Assembly (NCBI RefSeq): GCF_023856365.1
Contig: NC_064539.1
Coordinates: forward strand, 27,803,493 to 27,867,492
DNA from: Brienomyrus brachyistius
Lineage: Eukaryota > Chordata > Actinopteri > Osteoglossiformes > Mormyridae
DNA length: 64,000 bases
Direction of reading: 5' to 3'
Shown here: positions 1 to 12,300 of the stretch, in pieces
Position numbering within the stretch: the first letter of the stretch is position 1
Layout: each line of letters opens with the position of its first letter
Notes under the pieces: generated by a model
What the model was told of the DNA's origin: nothing
What the model saw: only the letters and a program-made list of their open reading frames with translations
Database searches by the model: none
Program-made: the position numbers and the translations under genes

Positions 1-1127
1 TCCCCTCTCTGGCCAAATGTGCAGCATACAATGCGAGGCCTGCATCCATCAGAAAGCAGTCCTGCCGCATTATACTGGGAAACGTCACAGGGGCATTAGG
101 CTGTTTCCTCGTCTCCCCCAGATCATCTGAACACATCACAGGCAAGGTGATTGATTGTGGAAATATCGGAGTCTGCTTTCCAGACCATCTAGAAACAATG
201 TGTCTATTGTACAGTCTTGTTAAGTTATTGTTTTACCACATAGCAACAAGCAATTTTTTTTGTTATTCCACATCTTGGGCTAAGTGCAATACTATTCATG
301 TATTTAAAGTTTGCATTAATTTAGTAGATGCTTTTCCCTGTGCTTATAGAATATATTATTATATTAATTAGCTCTTACCAGTTGATTAGTAAGCATCAAA
401 TTGCAGTTTACTCTCAGTGGGTAATATTTGCATTTTTAATAAATGTAGTACATACAAAAAAATTTCTTTTTGGCAATTGCAAAGTGAAAAATACATTAGT
501 AAATACAGATAATAGTTAAATAAACAGTGTTAATTTAATGTTTCTCTTCATTGGCGAATGGCCATGTTTAGAATTGCATCATGAACAGGAGTTCCAGTTG
601 AAGTTGGCTGAATTTAAACATAATCCCAGAAGTCAGGCTCAGTATTTTAAGAGATGGCTGTCTCTCTGCGCTTGGCAGGTCTGTAGCACATCTGGGCCAA
701 ATTTTTCTCAGAAGAGTCCCCACCTGCCACAGATACTAGCCAGCAGAACACAGAAGGACTGACCCCTGCTTGCTAATAAGGGCCCATGTCCTATGGATCT
801 GATGTTTTACACAAGACTCACAAAGAGGTAGAATAACTGACATAGAATTTGAAATGAAATTTTGGGGCTCCATTATATGGTACTTAGCAGAGTGTAAATG
901 GGAACCTCAATCATCCCCCAACCTGGGGACCATGCACTGATGTGGACATACAGTATGCCTGCCTTAGCCTCTACTCTTGTCTGGGTTTGTCTTCCTGACC
1001 TGCAGGCCAACATTGTACATGAGCTACACGTGCTGTGTTTTCACATGCAGCATGTTAGTATGTTAGTGAAATGGTCTATGTAATATCTTATGAACTGATA
1101 TTTGAGAACTTTAAAAAATAATATGGC

Positions 1128-1195
1128 ATAACAGGGCTGAAGACTGGGGTGCATCCTAGATGGGATGCCAGTCCATCGTAGGGCACACATGTAGG
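1128..1195 (-). repeat. Fragment of abundant fish interspersed repeat (family A)
   Basis: The core 'gggatgccagtccatcg' followed by 'tagggcaca' is the reverse complement of the 'ccctgcgatggactggcatccc' block common in fish genomes. Further pieces of the same family occur at about 5229-5340, 5636-5780, 9225-9315, 19197-19500, 27625-27905, 30416-30545, 41680-41825, 55720-55975 and 63578-63640. Confidence 0.6.
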
Positions 1196-2004
1196 GTGCT
1201 TTTCCACTACACCTGGTACCAAAGTTTTGGCACTAAAAAATCGGTACTGGCTTTCTTCCATTGACTTCCAGTTCAGTACCAGTAACAAACACTTTGAGTA
1301 CTTTGAGGTGTTTTTTGTTGATTGGTCATGCATATAACCTGCAATGCAAACATAAAATGCAACCAGGATTTAGAAAAAGTGTAGTCATGAACTCAGAAAA
1401 TGGTTATAGAGGATGAAGGAAAAAAAAGTAATAATAATGGAATTGTGGACAAATGGAGGCCCAATCTTTAATTGTGTTCAGTGGTAAAGCACCCTTATGC
1501 ATTATTGGCAATGTAGATACTCTTAGAGTTTGCTTAACTGTCAAAACCACAGTACCCAGAGGAAACCCAGCATATACAAGACTCTGTCTCCATAATGTTA
1601 TATGCAATCCCCCCCACACACACACACATACACACACACACACACACTCAGGATCAGTGCTCTGGAAAGCTTGGCCTTAATATCCATCCATTTTCAGAAG
1701 TGCTTGGAAGATAACATGTGTTTATCTCAAGGGTACTGCTGTATGAGCAATTATTCACTGCGGAAGAGCCAATGAGCCAATGCGTTAGTAGAAACTGCAT
1801 GCAGAAACCAGGATGTGTTCAGGATGTAATAAAAAATTTTTAAAAGTTAACAAAATAGATAAATGAATAAACAGATGCGCTGAAGATGAACCAACATGTG
1901 GCAATTTAGAGTTTTGAGCCCAGTATTAACAATATGTTACTATGTCAAAAAATACTCTCACTCTCATATATCACTTTTGTCTCACACCTCCTGTGTTGGG
2001 GGTT

Positions 2005-2150
2005 TGAATCTTAGCTAAAGTCTCATATATTGTTTGGTTACTTATGGTTAAGGTTAGGGGTTGGTTTGGGTTGTGGTGCTATGTTGTAATTATAGTTTTT
2101 TCCCCATATAAATCAATGGAGAGTCCCCACAAAGATATAATTACAAGCCT
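2005..2150 (-). repeat. Interspersed repeat family C, copy 1
   Basis: This contains 'gagagtccccacaaagata' and 'ttggttacttatggttaagg'. Read on the other strand it matches the copies at 20865-21090 and 45920-46145, which share 'tttgtggggac', 'ccctaacc', 'ataagtaaccaaac' and 'acatttggtc' blocks in the same order. It borders a TG-rich tract. The family is common in fish; I do not give it a formal name. Confidence 0.6.
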
Positions 2151-2568
2151 GTGTGTGTGTATGGATGCGCACTATATCTGCGTGGGACGTGTGAAGAAGG
2201 CCGCCGTCTTCTTGGGCAAAGCCTGCCCATTTGGTCTGAAGGGCTGGGAAGCACTTATGTAAAAGTGACTTTCCTCGCTCTTAGCTGATTAGAGGTCAAC
2301 CATTTTGGGTTAAAGGTATGAGAGCAGCCTAAGGACCATTCAGTCACCGTGTGATTAATACTATTGACTCATTCTTATCTCCAGGGAAGCCTTACTCACT
2401 TTTACAGTGCACAAACCGAGATGGTATGGTCTAAATAAAGAAGGTGCCTACAGGGCCGTGATGAAGTATTCGGAGATAAGAAACAGTTAAGTGTTATGAT
2501 TCAAACAAAACAGAGGGAATGAGCAAGGAGGCAAATACCTTGTCATTCCACTGTAGCATTGGCCAGTA

Positions 2569-2898
2569 CAGACACACCTTGCTTTACAATGGTTCAACTT
2601 AGGATATTTTGACTTCACAAAGGTGCGACGGTGATGCATATTTAGTAGTCGTCAGGCTTTCAATTTTTATCTTTTTCCGGGCTAGCTATATGTCGTGCAA
2701 TACATTCTACTAGCACTATACGATGGGAGTATCCAAATAGCTGTGCTTCCAGAATCTGTTCGTGAACGTAAACTCCTCATACAGTGTTTAGTAATATATC
2801 ATACGTGTTTTTTTTCGGTTTGATTTATCATATTCATATTCGACTTATGATATTTTCAGTTTAGGAACGTAACCCCATCGTAAGTCGAGGAGCGTCTG
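2569..2898. mobile_element. Palindromic DNA-transposon-like element (Tigger/pogo-like)
   Basis: The two ends form imperfect terminal inverted repeats: the left end begins CAGACACACCTTGCTTTAC and the complement of the right end begins CAGACGCTCCTCGACTTAC. A TA dinucleotide lies before the left end and CA follows the right end, which fits a decayed TA target duplication. No transposase reading frame is visible. The 'cttacgatgg' type ends resemble non-autonomous pogo/Tigger elements known from vertebrates. That resemblance is from memory and the family is not confirmed. Confidence 0.45.
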
Positions 2899-3203
2899 CA
2901 TATGATATGTTCTATGGGCACTAACTGTGTATTCACTTAAAGTCTGGGTGATCTGCAGCTATGACGTATAGACTTCAAGGCAGGATGTTAGTTTAGCATG
3001 TTAATGTCATTTACAAATGTGTAAGCGTCATGCCTAATGCATTAGCATATTCAAATAGCAGTATGTCGAAGTTCTCAGTATGTCGCCGTGATTCTGGGAA
3101 GCTGGTCCACACTGCCAGACAGGACGACTTCGTGTGCGAATATGAGAATGAAATGGTGCTTATTCTGTTTAACTGTATTTTCCCCTTTCTTCCCCCCTTC
3201 AAG

Positions 3204-3370
3204 TTTAAGCTTGGCGTTGTGGAACTGCAGACCGTTCCAGATCCAGTGGACGTAATCAAGGACCTCATCAGCCATGGTCTGGAGAGAAGCACTGAGCTTC
3301 AGGCCAGAAACATGCAGCTGCAGGAAGAGAATCAGCGACTGAGACAGGAACAGGAGCACATCACCTCCGA
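3204..3370 (+). CDS. xrcc4: XRCC4 exon: end of head domain and start of coiled coil
   Basis: The acceptor is 'cccccttcaag' and the exon opens in phase 0 with FKLGVVELQTVPDPVDVIKD, followed by a heptad-like stretch (LQARNMQLQEENQRLRQEQE). The downstream exon needs one base to complete a codon, and only a donor at 3371 (GA|GTACGC) gives that phase. It yields ...ITSE joined to LERYV, which aligns without gaps to the human coiled coil. Open frame past 3370 is intronic read-through. Confidence 0.9.
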
Positions 3371-6300
3371 GTACGCGACTGTCCAGCCCCCTGATAGGGA
3401 AGGTGGAAGATCTCCATCACCATTAACGGCCATTGGGACTCCATCCCCACTAATTTATATAAACTATGCGTATAATATAGTTTCAGTGCTTTTGTTTTAT
3501 TTTAAACTATAAGAAGTGTCATTTAACTGTATGGGTGCCCGGTACTTAGTGACTTAGTGCAATTAAAAATACTCTACAAAACAATCAGTTTTGGCACTCT
3601 CCGCCATCTTGGTTTACATCGCTGCCTTGTTTTATTTCGCAGGTTAGAGAGGTATGTCCAGGGCAAAGAGGTCCTGGAACGAGAGCTCTACACTCGCTTT
3701 GTCTTAGTGCTTAATGAGAAGAAGGCGAAGATCAGAAGCCAAAAGGAGAACATTGAGAAGTTGCTGGAGGAGCTGGAAAAGAATGCGCTGAGGTAGCGCC
3801 ATGTACCATGTGATATATACCATGTGATATATACCATGTGATATATACCTGTAATATATCGGAAAAATACAGCTACACCAAGTGCAGTATATACTGATAT
3901 ATTGTGTGACATGAACACTTCAGAGACCCCCCCCAACTGTAGTTCACTGTATCTCCCTTTATTATGAAGCACACTATTCAAAACCAGTCCTTACTTTCCG
4001 AAGCAAAACCCACCAGCTATGTGTAGGAAATAACTGCATGGCAGTGAGACTTCAGGACCTCAGAAGGGCATGTTATTTTCAGTCAGGAGAGATTTATGAA
4101 TGTTTTATATTTGTCAGTAACGTATGACAGAAATAGTCTACAAAGAAAGTTCGAGCTGATGGTGCCCCCGTCTATATGTAGATATTGTTCCCAAATAGCA
4201 ACATAAACACTACAAAGCAACAAAGAAAGACATGCGTGCTATTCAGCAGAAACGCAGGATCATGCAGGCATCAATAGACTGCTAATGTCCGTCTTCAGAC
4301 ATCAGCAATATGGCAGCGGATGAATTGAAGTGACCCTTACGGGAAGACAGTCTGAAGAAACGTTTGTTCTTTTTTGTATTAATCCAAACCCACGTTTAGC
4401 TCCCTGCCAGCGGTGTGCTTGCACTGCATTGTCCGCTTCACTTGTATGTCACTTTGGACAAAAAGTCTTTGCTATATTCATTAAATGCAGAAGACCACCT
4501 GAATGCAAATTTTCTGATGAATTTTTGGCCACCACTCAAGCACTATATTTTGAGAAAATCTATGACTGCCTGCCACAGAAAGCACATGATTCCGGCGTGG
4601 CGTGGTGATGGGTGTGTCTGGTGGTGAGCTACATCACACACCATTAAGGAAACCAGGTATTTATACTTTATACCATGGATTCATGAGTCACACCAAAATA
4701 TTTTGGGGGAAAATGTCAGACACACAGCCTCTGACTCAAAGTTGTACCAAAAATAGGTACTATAGCATGACAATAATTTTTTTCAGCAAATTTACCAAAG
4801 AATGATTTAAGACAAAATGTCTTTGTTTTGTAACAGTTGAATCAGAGTTTAGACTTCAATCCAATTCAAATGCTGGGCAAAGCTTAAAGTGAATCGTTAC
4901 CATAAATTTAGCACATTTTAAGTTGTTTAGTGTGCAGTGAAGAATGATGTGTAATTAGTAACTATGGGAAACCTTTGACTGCCTTTCTGCCAGATATGCT
5001 CCGGCTCTCTGAGTTCAAAAGTGTTTATTTCTTCGTAGAATAAATTTTGTGATTGTCTCTCAAGCTGAATAATGAAAAAGATTGATTTTGTCATTCAGAA
5101 ATAGCATTTACTTCAATCTGAATGTCCTTGAAATTTCTAAATTTCAAAGATATTATTGGAATGGTAGCATCCTTGTGTAGGACTTTTGGGTATTTTCTCT
5201 GGTGAATTAGTTGTTTTTATAGTGTGTGACGTAATGTACTTGCATCCCATCCAGAGTGTCCCCTGCTTTGGAAACTCTGTTTCCAGGATTTACCCTCTAC
5301 TGGATAAGTTAGATGGATGGATGGATGGATGGATGGATAGATATGAGATTATTGACAGGTTATTGAAACATGTGGGAGTACCATTCTCTGTGCTAGTTTG
5401 GTGACATCCATACACACGTGCTGATCTAGTGATATTCTTAGAAATTTCGTAACGGAATGTCTGTAATTTTTTTTCACTCTGTTGTTTTGTAACCTAGTGA
5501 TACGTTACTAAGTGCTGTGCTTGAATTGTATATCTGTCTTCATAACTTATATTCCTTCAAATGACATGTAACTTATGAAAGTGTGTATTGATTAGTTATT
5601 TCAACTGTATATTAATATATATCTATCCATTTGTTACCTGCTTTTTCAGTACAGGTAAGGTAGCAGTCCATCATTGGTCACATACATATGTGTGCTACGG
5701 AGAGTTTAGTGATTTACCTAAATGCTTATCTGTGGACTGTAGGAGGAAACTGGAAGTATCCGGAGGAAAACTGTGAAAAGTGGGGTGTGTGGTATATGGT
5801 GTGAGGTGTGGGGTATAGGGTGTGGGCTATATACCCCAAAATGTATCATACCACAGTCGGGATATCTTTAGCAGTTCTTTGCTCTCTCCTTTTTCTATCA
5901 CCATCAGATGTAGCGCCTCTGCTCAGTGTTGGGAATGGGGCAGTAGAACTGCAGTTAGGACAGTGCTCTCCTTGTAACCAACAACCTCACTGCATCCACT
6001 GATACTTAGGACCATCTTCTTTTAGTGGTCACCCATAGCTCATGAGCATGGGTGAGGATTGTCTGGCAAACTACCACCTCGTCTTGTGGCTTACCCTAAC
6101 CCTAACCCTCCTGCCTGCAAAATGGAAGTCATTGAACTGATTTTGCCTGTCAATTTTATGTTCTCTCGCTCCTGAACAAGATCCCAAAGTGCTTAAACTC
6201 ATCCACTATGGGCACCCCCCCCCCCCACACACACACACACACCCCTGGGAAGAGCTTTTCTGAAGGAGTACTGAGGCTACAGACTTGGAGATGCTCACCT

Positions 6301-9300
6301 TTGCTCCTCCATGCCTTGGTATCCTACCTGTATGGAGATCACAAACAGAAGTACAGATAGAGGGCAGACACAACTCTTGCATTCATTCTGTGATCATGTA
6401 GCAGATGGTTTGTGGCCCTGTAACTTCATATTTAGTCCTGAGGCACATGGTCATTTGCACCTTTTCCAAGTCCACACAGTACATGTAGACTCAGTTGGCA
6501 TATTCCCACATGCCCTCACTCAACTGTGCCAAGGAGGAGTTTCAGTCGAATGTTCCACCCCTTTGGTCCAAGCAGGGTACTCTGCTTCTCCTTGAGACCT
6601 TTCGTCGGGGGTCTTTTTTGGCCCATCGTTTGCCTGGCCCCTCGCCGCTGACCTGTTTAACAAGGGAGGCCCTATCAGGAGTTTCAGCCCCAACATAACT
6701 CTGTGGATTGTTAAGGCACGTAAATCCCTCCCCTAGGGTCCTGATCCGCAGAAGGTCCTGCAATACCTCTGTTGTCTTTTTAAAGCTACTGAAAGCAACA
6801 TCAGAGCAGGAGGTCATATTTTCATGAAATTAAGTCCAGTTTTGGTGTAAGGGGGCATAGTTTTGTTGTGAAATCTGCTGAAGTGAATACAGACCAGTTT
6901 AAATTTCTATAATCCCATTTATAAATAACTGTTAAGGTCAGCTGCAAAAAGTGGGTATGTCATGTAAATTGTGTAACGTGTTTTGGATTAAGCACTTGCC
7001 CGACAACTGTCAAAGTAGCAACGAGAACAAGAGAAAATAACTACTACTATTACTACTACTAATAATAATAAGTAGGTCTTTTACCTAGTATTCTGTCTGA
7101 TTTGCTAGGAGGGAGGCTGATCTGGCAAAGGGCAGGGCTCCTTCAGAGAGTGCCGGGAGTCCATCCAGAGTGGGCGACACCTACGAGGGCAGCACAGATG
7201 AAGAGCATTCTGGGAGCACCCACTCACCTCCAGCGCCGGAGCGGCCCATGGATGGTAAGATAAGGGCCCTTTGTCTTTCCCCCAGATAATTACCCCCAGA
7301 TGCTGAAATAAATACCAATAAAAAAAATCTATATCTGCATGTATGGGGGTACACCACAAGAGAGACAAGCTTGCATTAATCATTCCCGTATGAGCCATTC
7401 TCGTATTGCTCAACAAAATTGCAAACAGCAGTCAACTGTGGGCACTCTGAGGCCATGATTCAAGCCTCTTATTCACATCTCTTTGAAAAGGCTGAAGGGT
7501 TTTGTATTCCCATGCAAACTATTGGGATCCATAATTGAGTTTACAATTAGCATTGCAGGGGGGTTCTGGTGTGCATCCATTGAAAGGTTTTTTAACAATG
7601 CGGAGGATGCTAAACGGTTGATTTAGGGTTGGTCTAAATTAGGTTGTTAAATTATGGGCATCCCACAATAATGGACCATTGTGAATGGCCTTGTAAATTG
7701 TGAATGATCGCTAAGGGTTAGAACTCATACTGGGGTTAGGGTTTGTAGCTGTTTGCTTAGTGGTTTGTCTTTTCTATTTGACTGATACCACAGGATATGA
7801 TATTTTCCAGAACACATACTTTTTTACCTATTTGGCAATATTAAAATAGTTGTTTCTACTGACACTGGTACATTGTTCGTACAATTATATAGCCAAGAAT
7901 CTTCTATTAATTAAAGGCAACGGAAAACGTCATCTGCATATAATTTAACATAAATCAGAAGTAAATAGCTCAGAAACAGAAGGCCAGGTGAGAAGCTTGG
8001 TGAGGGGCTTAAACTTGACCCTGGCAGCCTACAGATCTATGCAGGGTGTCACTGTAGTTAAGCACGCCGGCAACTGACTTGTGTAGCTCTTGGTTTGGGC
8101 TGGAAATATTCGAAGAGGTATTTGAGCATGGTCAGCTTAGGCCTTCTGAGCCGAAGGTGCCTGCCATTATTCCGTACCTTCAGTCAGTACAGGCAATTCC
8201 CAACATGACTCCAGTACATATGGACTTGCACAATGGGAAAAGGTGACATACGCCTGTAAGAAAATGTATGCTTTATCTTTTCATTTATTCAATGCTTGTT
8301 CTTTAGTACATATACTAGTAAATCTTTGGCTTATATATTTTTTTTTTTCTAGAACGGGTCTTGAAGGGTATGGAAAAGTAAATCTGACTGACGTAAAATT
8401 TGACGTGTCGCAGTTTGAGGAACGGATTACTTGCATCAGTCGAAGTGCCTGTATATCGAAAAATGAGGGGTCACCTGATGCAGGCCCACGTGCAGCTCAG
8501 TGAGTAACTATATACATGCTACATTAACAAAGGTGGCCTCTCTCTGTCTTCAGTCATGCTGTGGTTATTTTTGACTTTGGGTGTTCCCCCTCGCTTGCGT
8601 CCAGTCAGCTTAGAATATGTAGACGCAAGTCATAAAGAATGACATCAGCTCCACACCGATCATATGATAATTAATTTCTTGGATACTGTTTCCCCCCAAA
8701 GAAATATTGGCCCAAAGTAACACCGGGCTGCAGTGTGGAAACCTCCCAGATGTCTTCTTGAGTCATGTCTTGCTGACGTCATGGCAAAAGGAAACGAGAG
8801 TATGGAACTGGTGCAATTTCAGGCCATTTAATGTTGCTCAATTTCCCCCTTTCTTCACTGTTGAAGTCAGCAGCACAGGACAAGCTTAATATCACTCTCC
8901 CATTACTGTAACACATATAATGAGCGATTCTCTGTCCTTTCTGCACCCTAATAAAAACAAATATCCCCATGAAAATCTGATTGTCTGTGATTCGGTTTCA
9001 TGAAAATCGTCTGCTTCAGTTTTAACTCATGTAACTCAGAATTAATCCTTAATATCCTACTTTGTGACTTTGTAAGTTTTTCTTACTTTGTTGTTTTCAG
9101 AATGTTTTTATAAGCTGAGGATTAAATGAGGTGCCTAAATGAGGGCACCGATGATGATGTTCATGGGAGTTAACAAGTTATCTGACCATTTTGTCATAAC
9201 TGCTGCATCGCTTATTTTTCTGTATATAATGTTAGCACCCATCCATTCGTCCACCCATCCATCTTCCATGACTGGAACACGCCCTCTACGGCATACCAGT

Positions 9301-12300
9301 CCATCACAATGGCTTGTTAGCACAATATTGAATCTGAATTTCGGATTTCATGATATGTAATATCTGAAATGTCCTGTTTTGAGTGCGTGGTTAGTGCAAC
9401 ATTATTTTGTGTCATTTTCCACTGGAGTGTGATTTTACGTTACCATGGATTTTGACCTTCAACACAACTTCTGTCAGCCAAAAGCTGAAAGAAAATATCT
9501 TACGGAGTCGTCAGACTGCGTTTTTTTAAGGTAAATACATGTGGCACTAAATTAGCCCTCCAGGACTGGAAGTCTTGGAAAAAGAGCCCCGATCCTTCCA
9601 GAAACTTGCTGTGATTGATTGCCACCAGGAGGGAAATGCTCACTGTTTCATATGTAGTTTCAAAACCTTGACAATGAGTCAGAATCCCCTGAGTGCTGTA
9701 GTATTGGTGCGGAGCCGGGGGGGGGGTTAAGGGTTGGAAGATATGTGCGTGTGTGGGCAGTGGGGGGCTGGACTGCCAGGGGAGTATGAGGTGGCTCGCT
9801 TCCAGCACTACCTTGTTAAGAAATAGTAAGGCTGCTTGGGAATACACTTCTCAATGGGTAGGACTTCAGGAGACGTCTTGCTGATGTTGTCCATGGTAGC
9901 CAAACGTCCAGCCATCCATTCCATGTGTGGATTTAATGAAAGCTTTATTGATCACTGGACGTGTGCCATTTTCAGCAAATAAGCAAGGAGGGTTTCTCAG
10001 GCCAAAACATTATCAGCTTGTTACTTTACAAAGTATATGTGATTGCCTTAATGAGAACACAAATATATTATCACATAACTCCATAAACTGTTTTTCATTG
10101 GTAAACGGCCTCCAGCTGCCCCAGTAGGACATAGGAACAACTTTGAAAAAAAGAATCAGACGATTGGACTCACTACAGATGCCTGCAACGCTGTGGCATT
10201 TTTACCCATTTGCTCTGGAGGACATTAATACTGACAAGCTGCGTTTTTTTGATGTTGCATTTTTTTTTTTTTTTTTAATATTTTTATGGAGCCAAAGTAA
10301 CATTCATTTCTCAGAAATAAAGACGGGGCCTACAAAATCACTGACATGTGACCCGCAAGGCTGAAATTACAAGATGGTGGCTGTTTAATGACTTAGCATG
10401 ATGTAATTATCGCTGTTGTTCATTATGTCATTATGTCGAGGGTCTTAATGATGCTGCATTTGCGTCACAGGTTTGTGGACTGTCAGCTGGCAGTATTGCC
10501 ATTTGTACTCTATGTTCTTTTCTATCCTGTTGTGCAGTTTGATCTTAAAACCACTGTAAACATTTTTTTTTTTAAATCAGTTTTTTAAGTACAGTATTTG
10601 ATTTAAATTATACGTTTAACATGCCACTGTCATAAAACTAAATCCAAATTCATAGGGCTGTGTAGTAATAATAATAGTATTCGGATCATTACTGTGTTGT
10701 AGTCTGCTGTCCTACAGGACACTGTACCTCTAAACCAGGGGTAGGGAACCTGATTCATGGAGAGCCGGTGCAGGTTTTTGGGATGGCCTCTCAATCAGCC
10801 AATAACAGTGGATTCCAAGGACTGGAGTTGAGAATCGCTGCTTTATTATTGGCTGACTGAGAGGCCATCCCAAAAACCCGCACACCGGCTCTCCATGGAT
10901 CAGGTTCCCTACCCCTGCTCTAAACGATGAGCCCCATCTTCTGTAGCTTTTTAATCTCCTCTTTTATTGGGCAGTCACACTGCCAGTTTGTTTATGCTGC
11001 CACAGGATACAAAGGAACAGGCCTGGTTATCAGTAAGTGATGCAAAATTTCTCAATAGACTAAAAGTCCAGCTCACTTTCCCCCCAGGTCTGTAAGGAAT
11101 AACCGATGTCATGCGGGAAAAATAAACTAAATGTTCTATCTGAAAGCCGACACCCATAACAGAATTTTATGTGTCAAAGTGCTTCTTCCTGGTTTGGGAT
11201 TTAAAAAACAGGCAACTCTGAGTAACACTGGGTGTATAACAAAAGCCATTATGTTGCCTGTGATACTGCTTAATTAGAGACACTATGGCCAAACATAAAA
11301 TGTTTGTGGCAGCAGGATTTAAGAGTTTATTACAAAAAGAGTCATTGGAAGCTGTTGAAAGGACTTGGGTGAGAGCAGGGTATGAAAATTAAGTCATATA
11401 TTCCAGAGTGTCAGATGGTAGATTGACTGATCTCAGCTCAGTGTCGTCCCACAGGATAAGACCAGAGGTGGACCGGCTTTCATGTTTGATAGAACTGAAC
11501 AAATTAGAAAACACAGGCCTGAATTAAAGATCTTGGAAAAATAAATAATCTGTTTCATCAGAATCGTTTGAAATAGGCTGGTTATTGATTCACGCTTTTA
11601 TTCTCCTGTGATACTGAAGCGACGAGACAGTCCCATAATGTACAGAACATGTTATTTTTTTTTCAGCACTTGATCATTAAAGATGCTACTGTAATTTAAT
11701 TTAGTCTTATTTTTTCTGTAGCTTCCACTTTTCCCAAAATAACCCAGTCAGATTACTTGCAAGTTTTGGGGAAGATGTTACTGTTTGGGTGGAGTGGAGG
11801 CATCAAGATCATGATAAGATGTGTTAAGTCACGTACGTCAGTAAAATTCAACCCTGTGCCTGTAGTGTATTTTAGAGATTGAAGAATATAAAGGTACTGT
11901 GTTTCTTTACATATTAGTTGTTCTTCCATATAAATATGCTTTGAGTAGATTTGGATTCTAGTTGTAGTAGCCCACCAGAAATAATAGGGTGTCTAATGGC
12001 CTTAATTTCAGTGCAGCCAATTTAACAACAGATAAACTGTCCTCTTGTAGAAACTGACAGCTAATTAAAGAGGCTGAGTATTTCAAGTAGAACTTCCTGA
12101 AGGCCACACTGTCAAATTCTAAGGTGACAACATCCATTTCTAATTAAACAGATTGTATTGAGGTAGAATGCAACTTTAGTTGGTGCATTCTACTGGAATT
12201 GAGCTGACTGTCCTAATTGCTGTATGTAGCCCTGTGTGAAAGCAGACTTGTTGGTAAAGTAGTAAACAGAACAGGCGAAATGAGTGACCTAACCACCATG

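Larger units (their letters stand above)
1..3203. other. XRCC4 intron sequence upstream of first visible exon
   Basis: No exon of the XRCC4 head domain is recognisable here in any frame, so the 5' exons should lie left of the window. The stretch holds a CA microsatellite (about 1615-1647), a short piece of an abundant fish interspersed repeat near 1128-1195 (minus orientation), a copy of a second repeat family near 2005-2150, and a palindromic DNA-transposon-like element at 2569-2898. The interval ends in a pyrimidine-rich tract and an AG acceptor at 3202-3203. Confidence 0.6.
3793..7108. other. XRCC4 intron (3.3 kb)
   Basis: Apart from the 14-bp tandem repeat at its start, it holds fragments of fish repeat family A (about 5229-5340, plus orientation, ending in a GATG microsatellite, and 5636-5780, minus orientation), a short telomere-like CCCTAA run (6093-6109), a C12/CA tract (6215-6243) and a minus-strand LINE remnant (6000-6745). 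I see no exon in it. Confidence 0.6.

Noticed and set aside
538..762. 74-codon ORF near the left edge as an XRCC4 head-domain exon
   Set aside because: No similarity to the head domain, and no splice sites of the required phase 0 end.
6093..6109. Interstitial telomeric repeat (CCCTAA)
   Set aside because: Fewer than three units, inside a LINE remnant. Too short to mean anything about chromosome fusion.
8351..8503. Possible exon after a pyrimidine tract and TAG acceptor in an XRCC4 intron
   Set aside because: The peptide (TGLEGYGKVNLTDVKFDVSQ) matches no part of XRCC4, and the flanking exons already join in phase with full homology.
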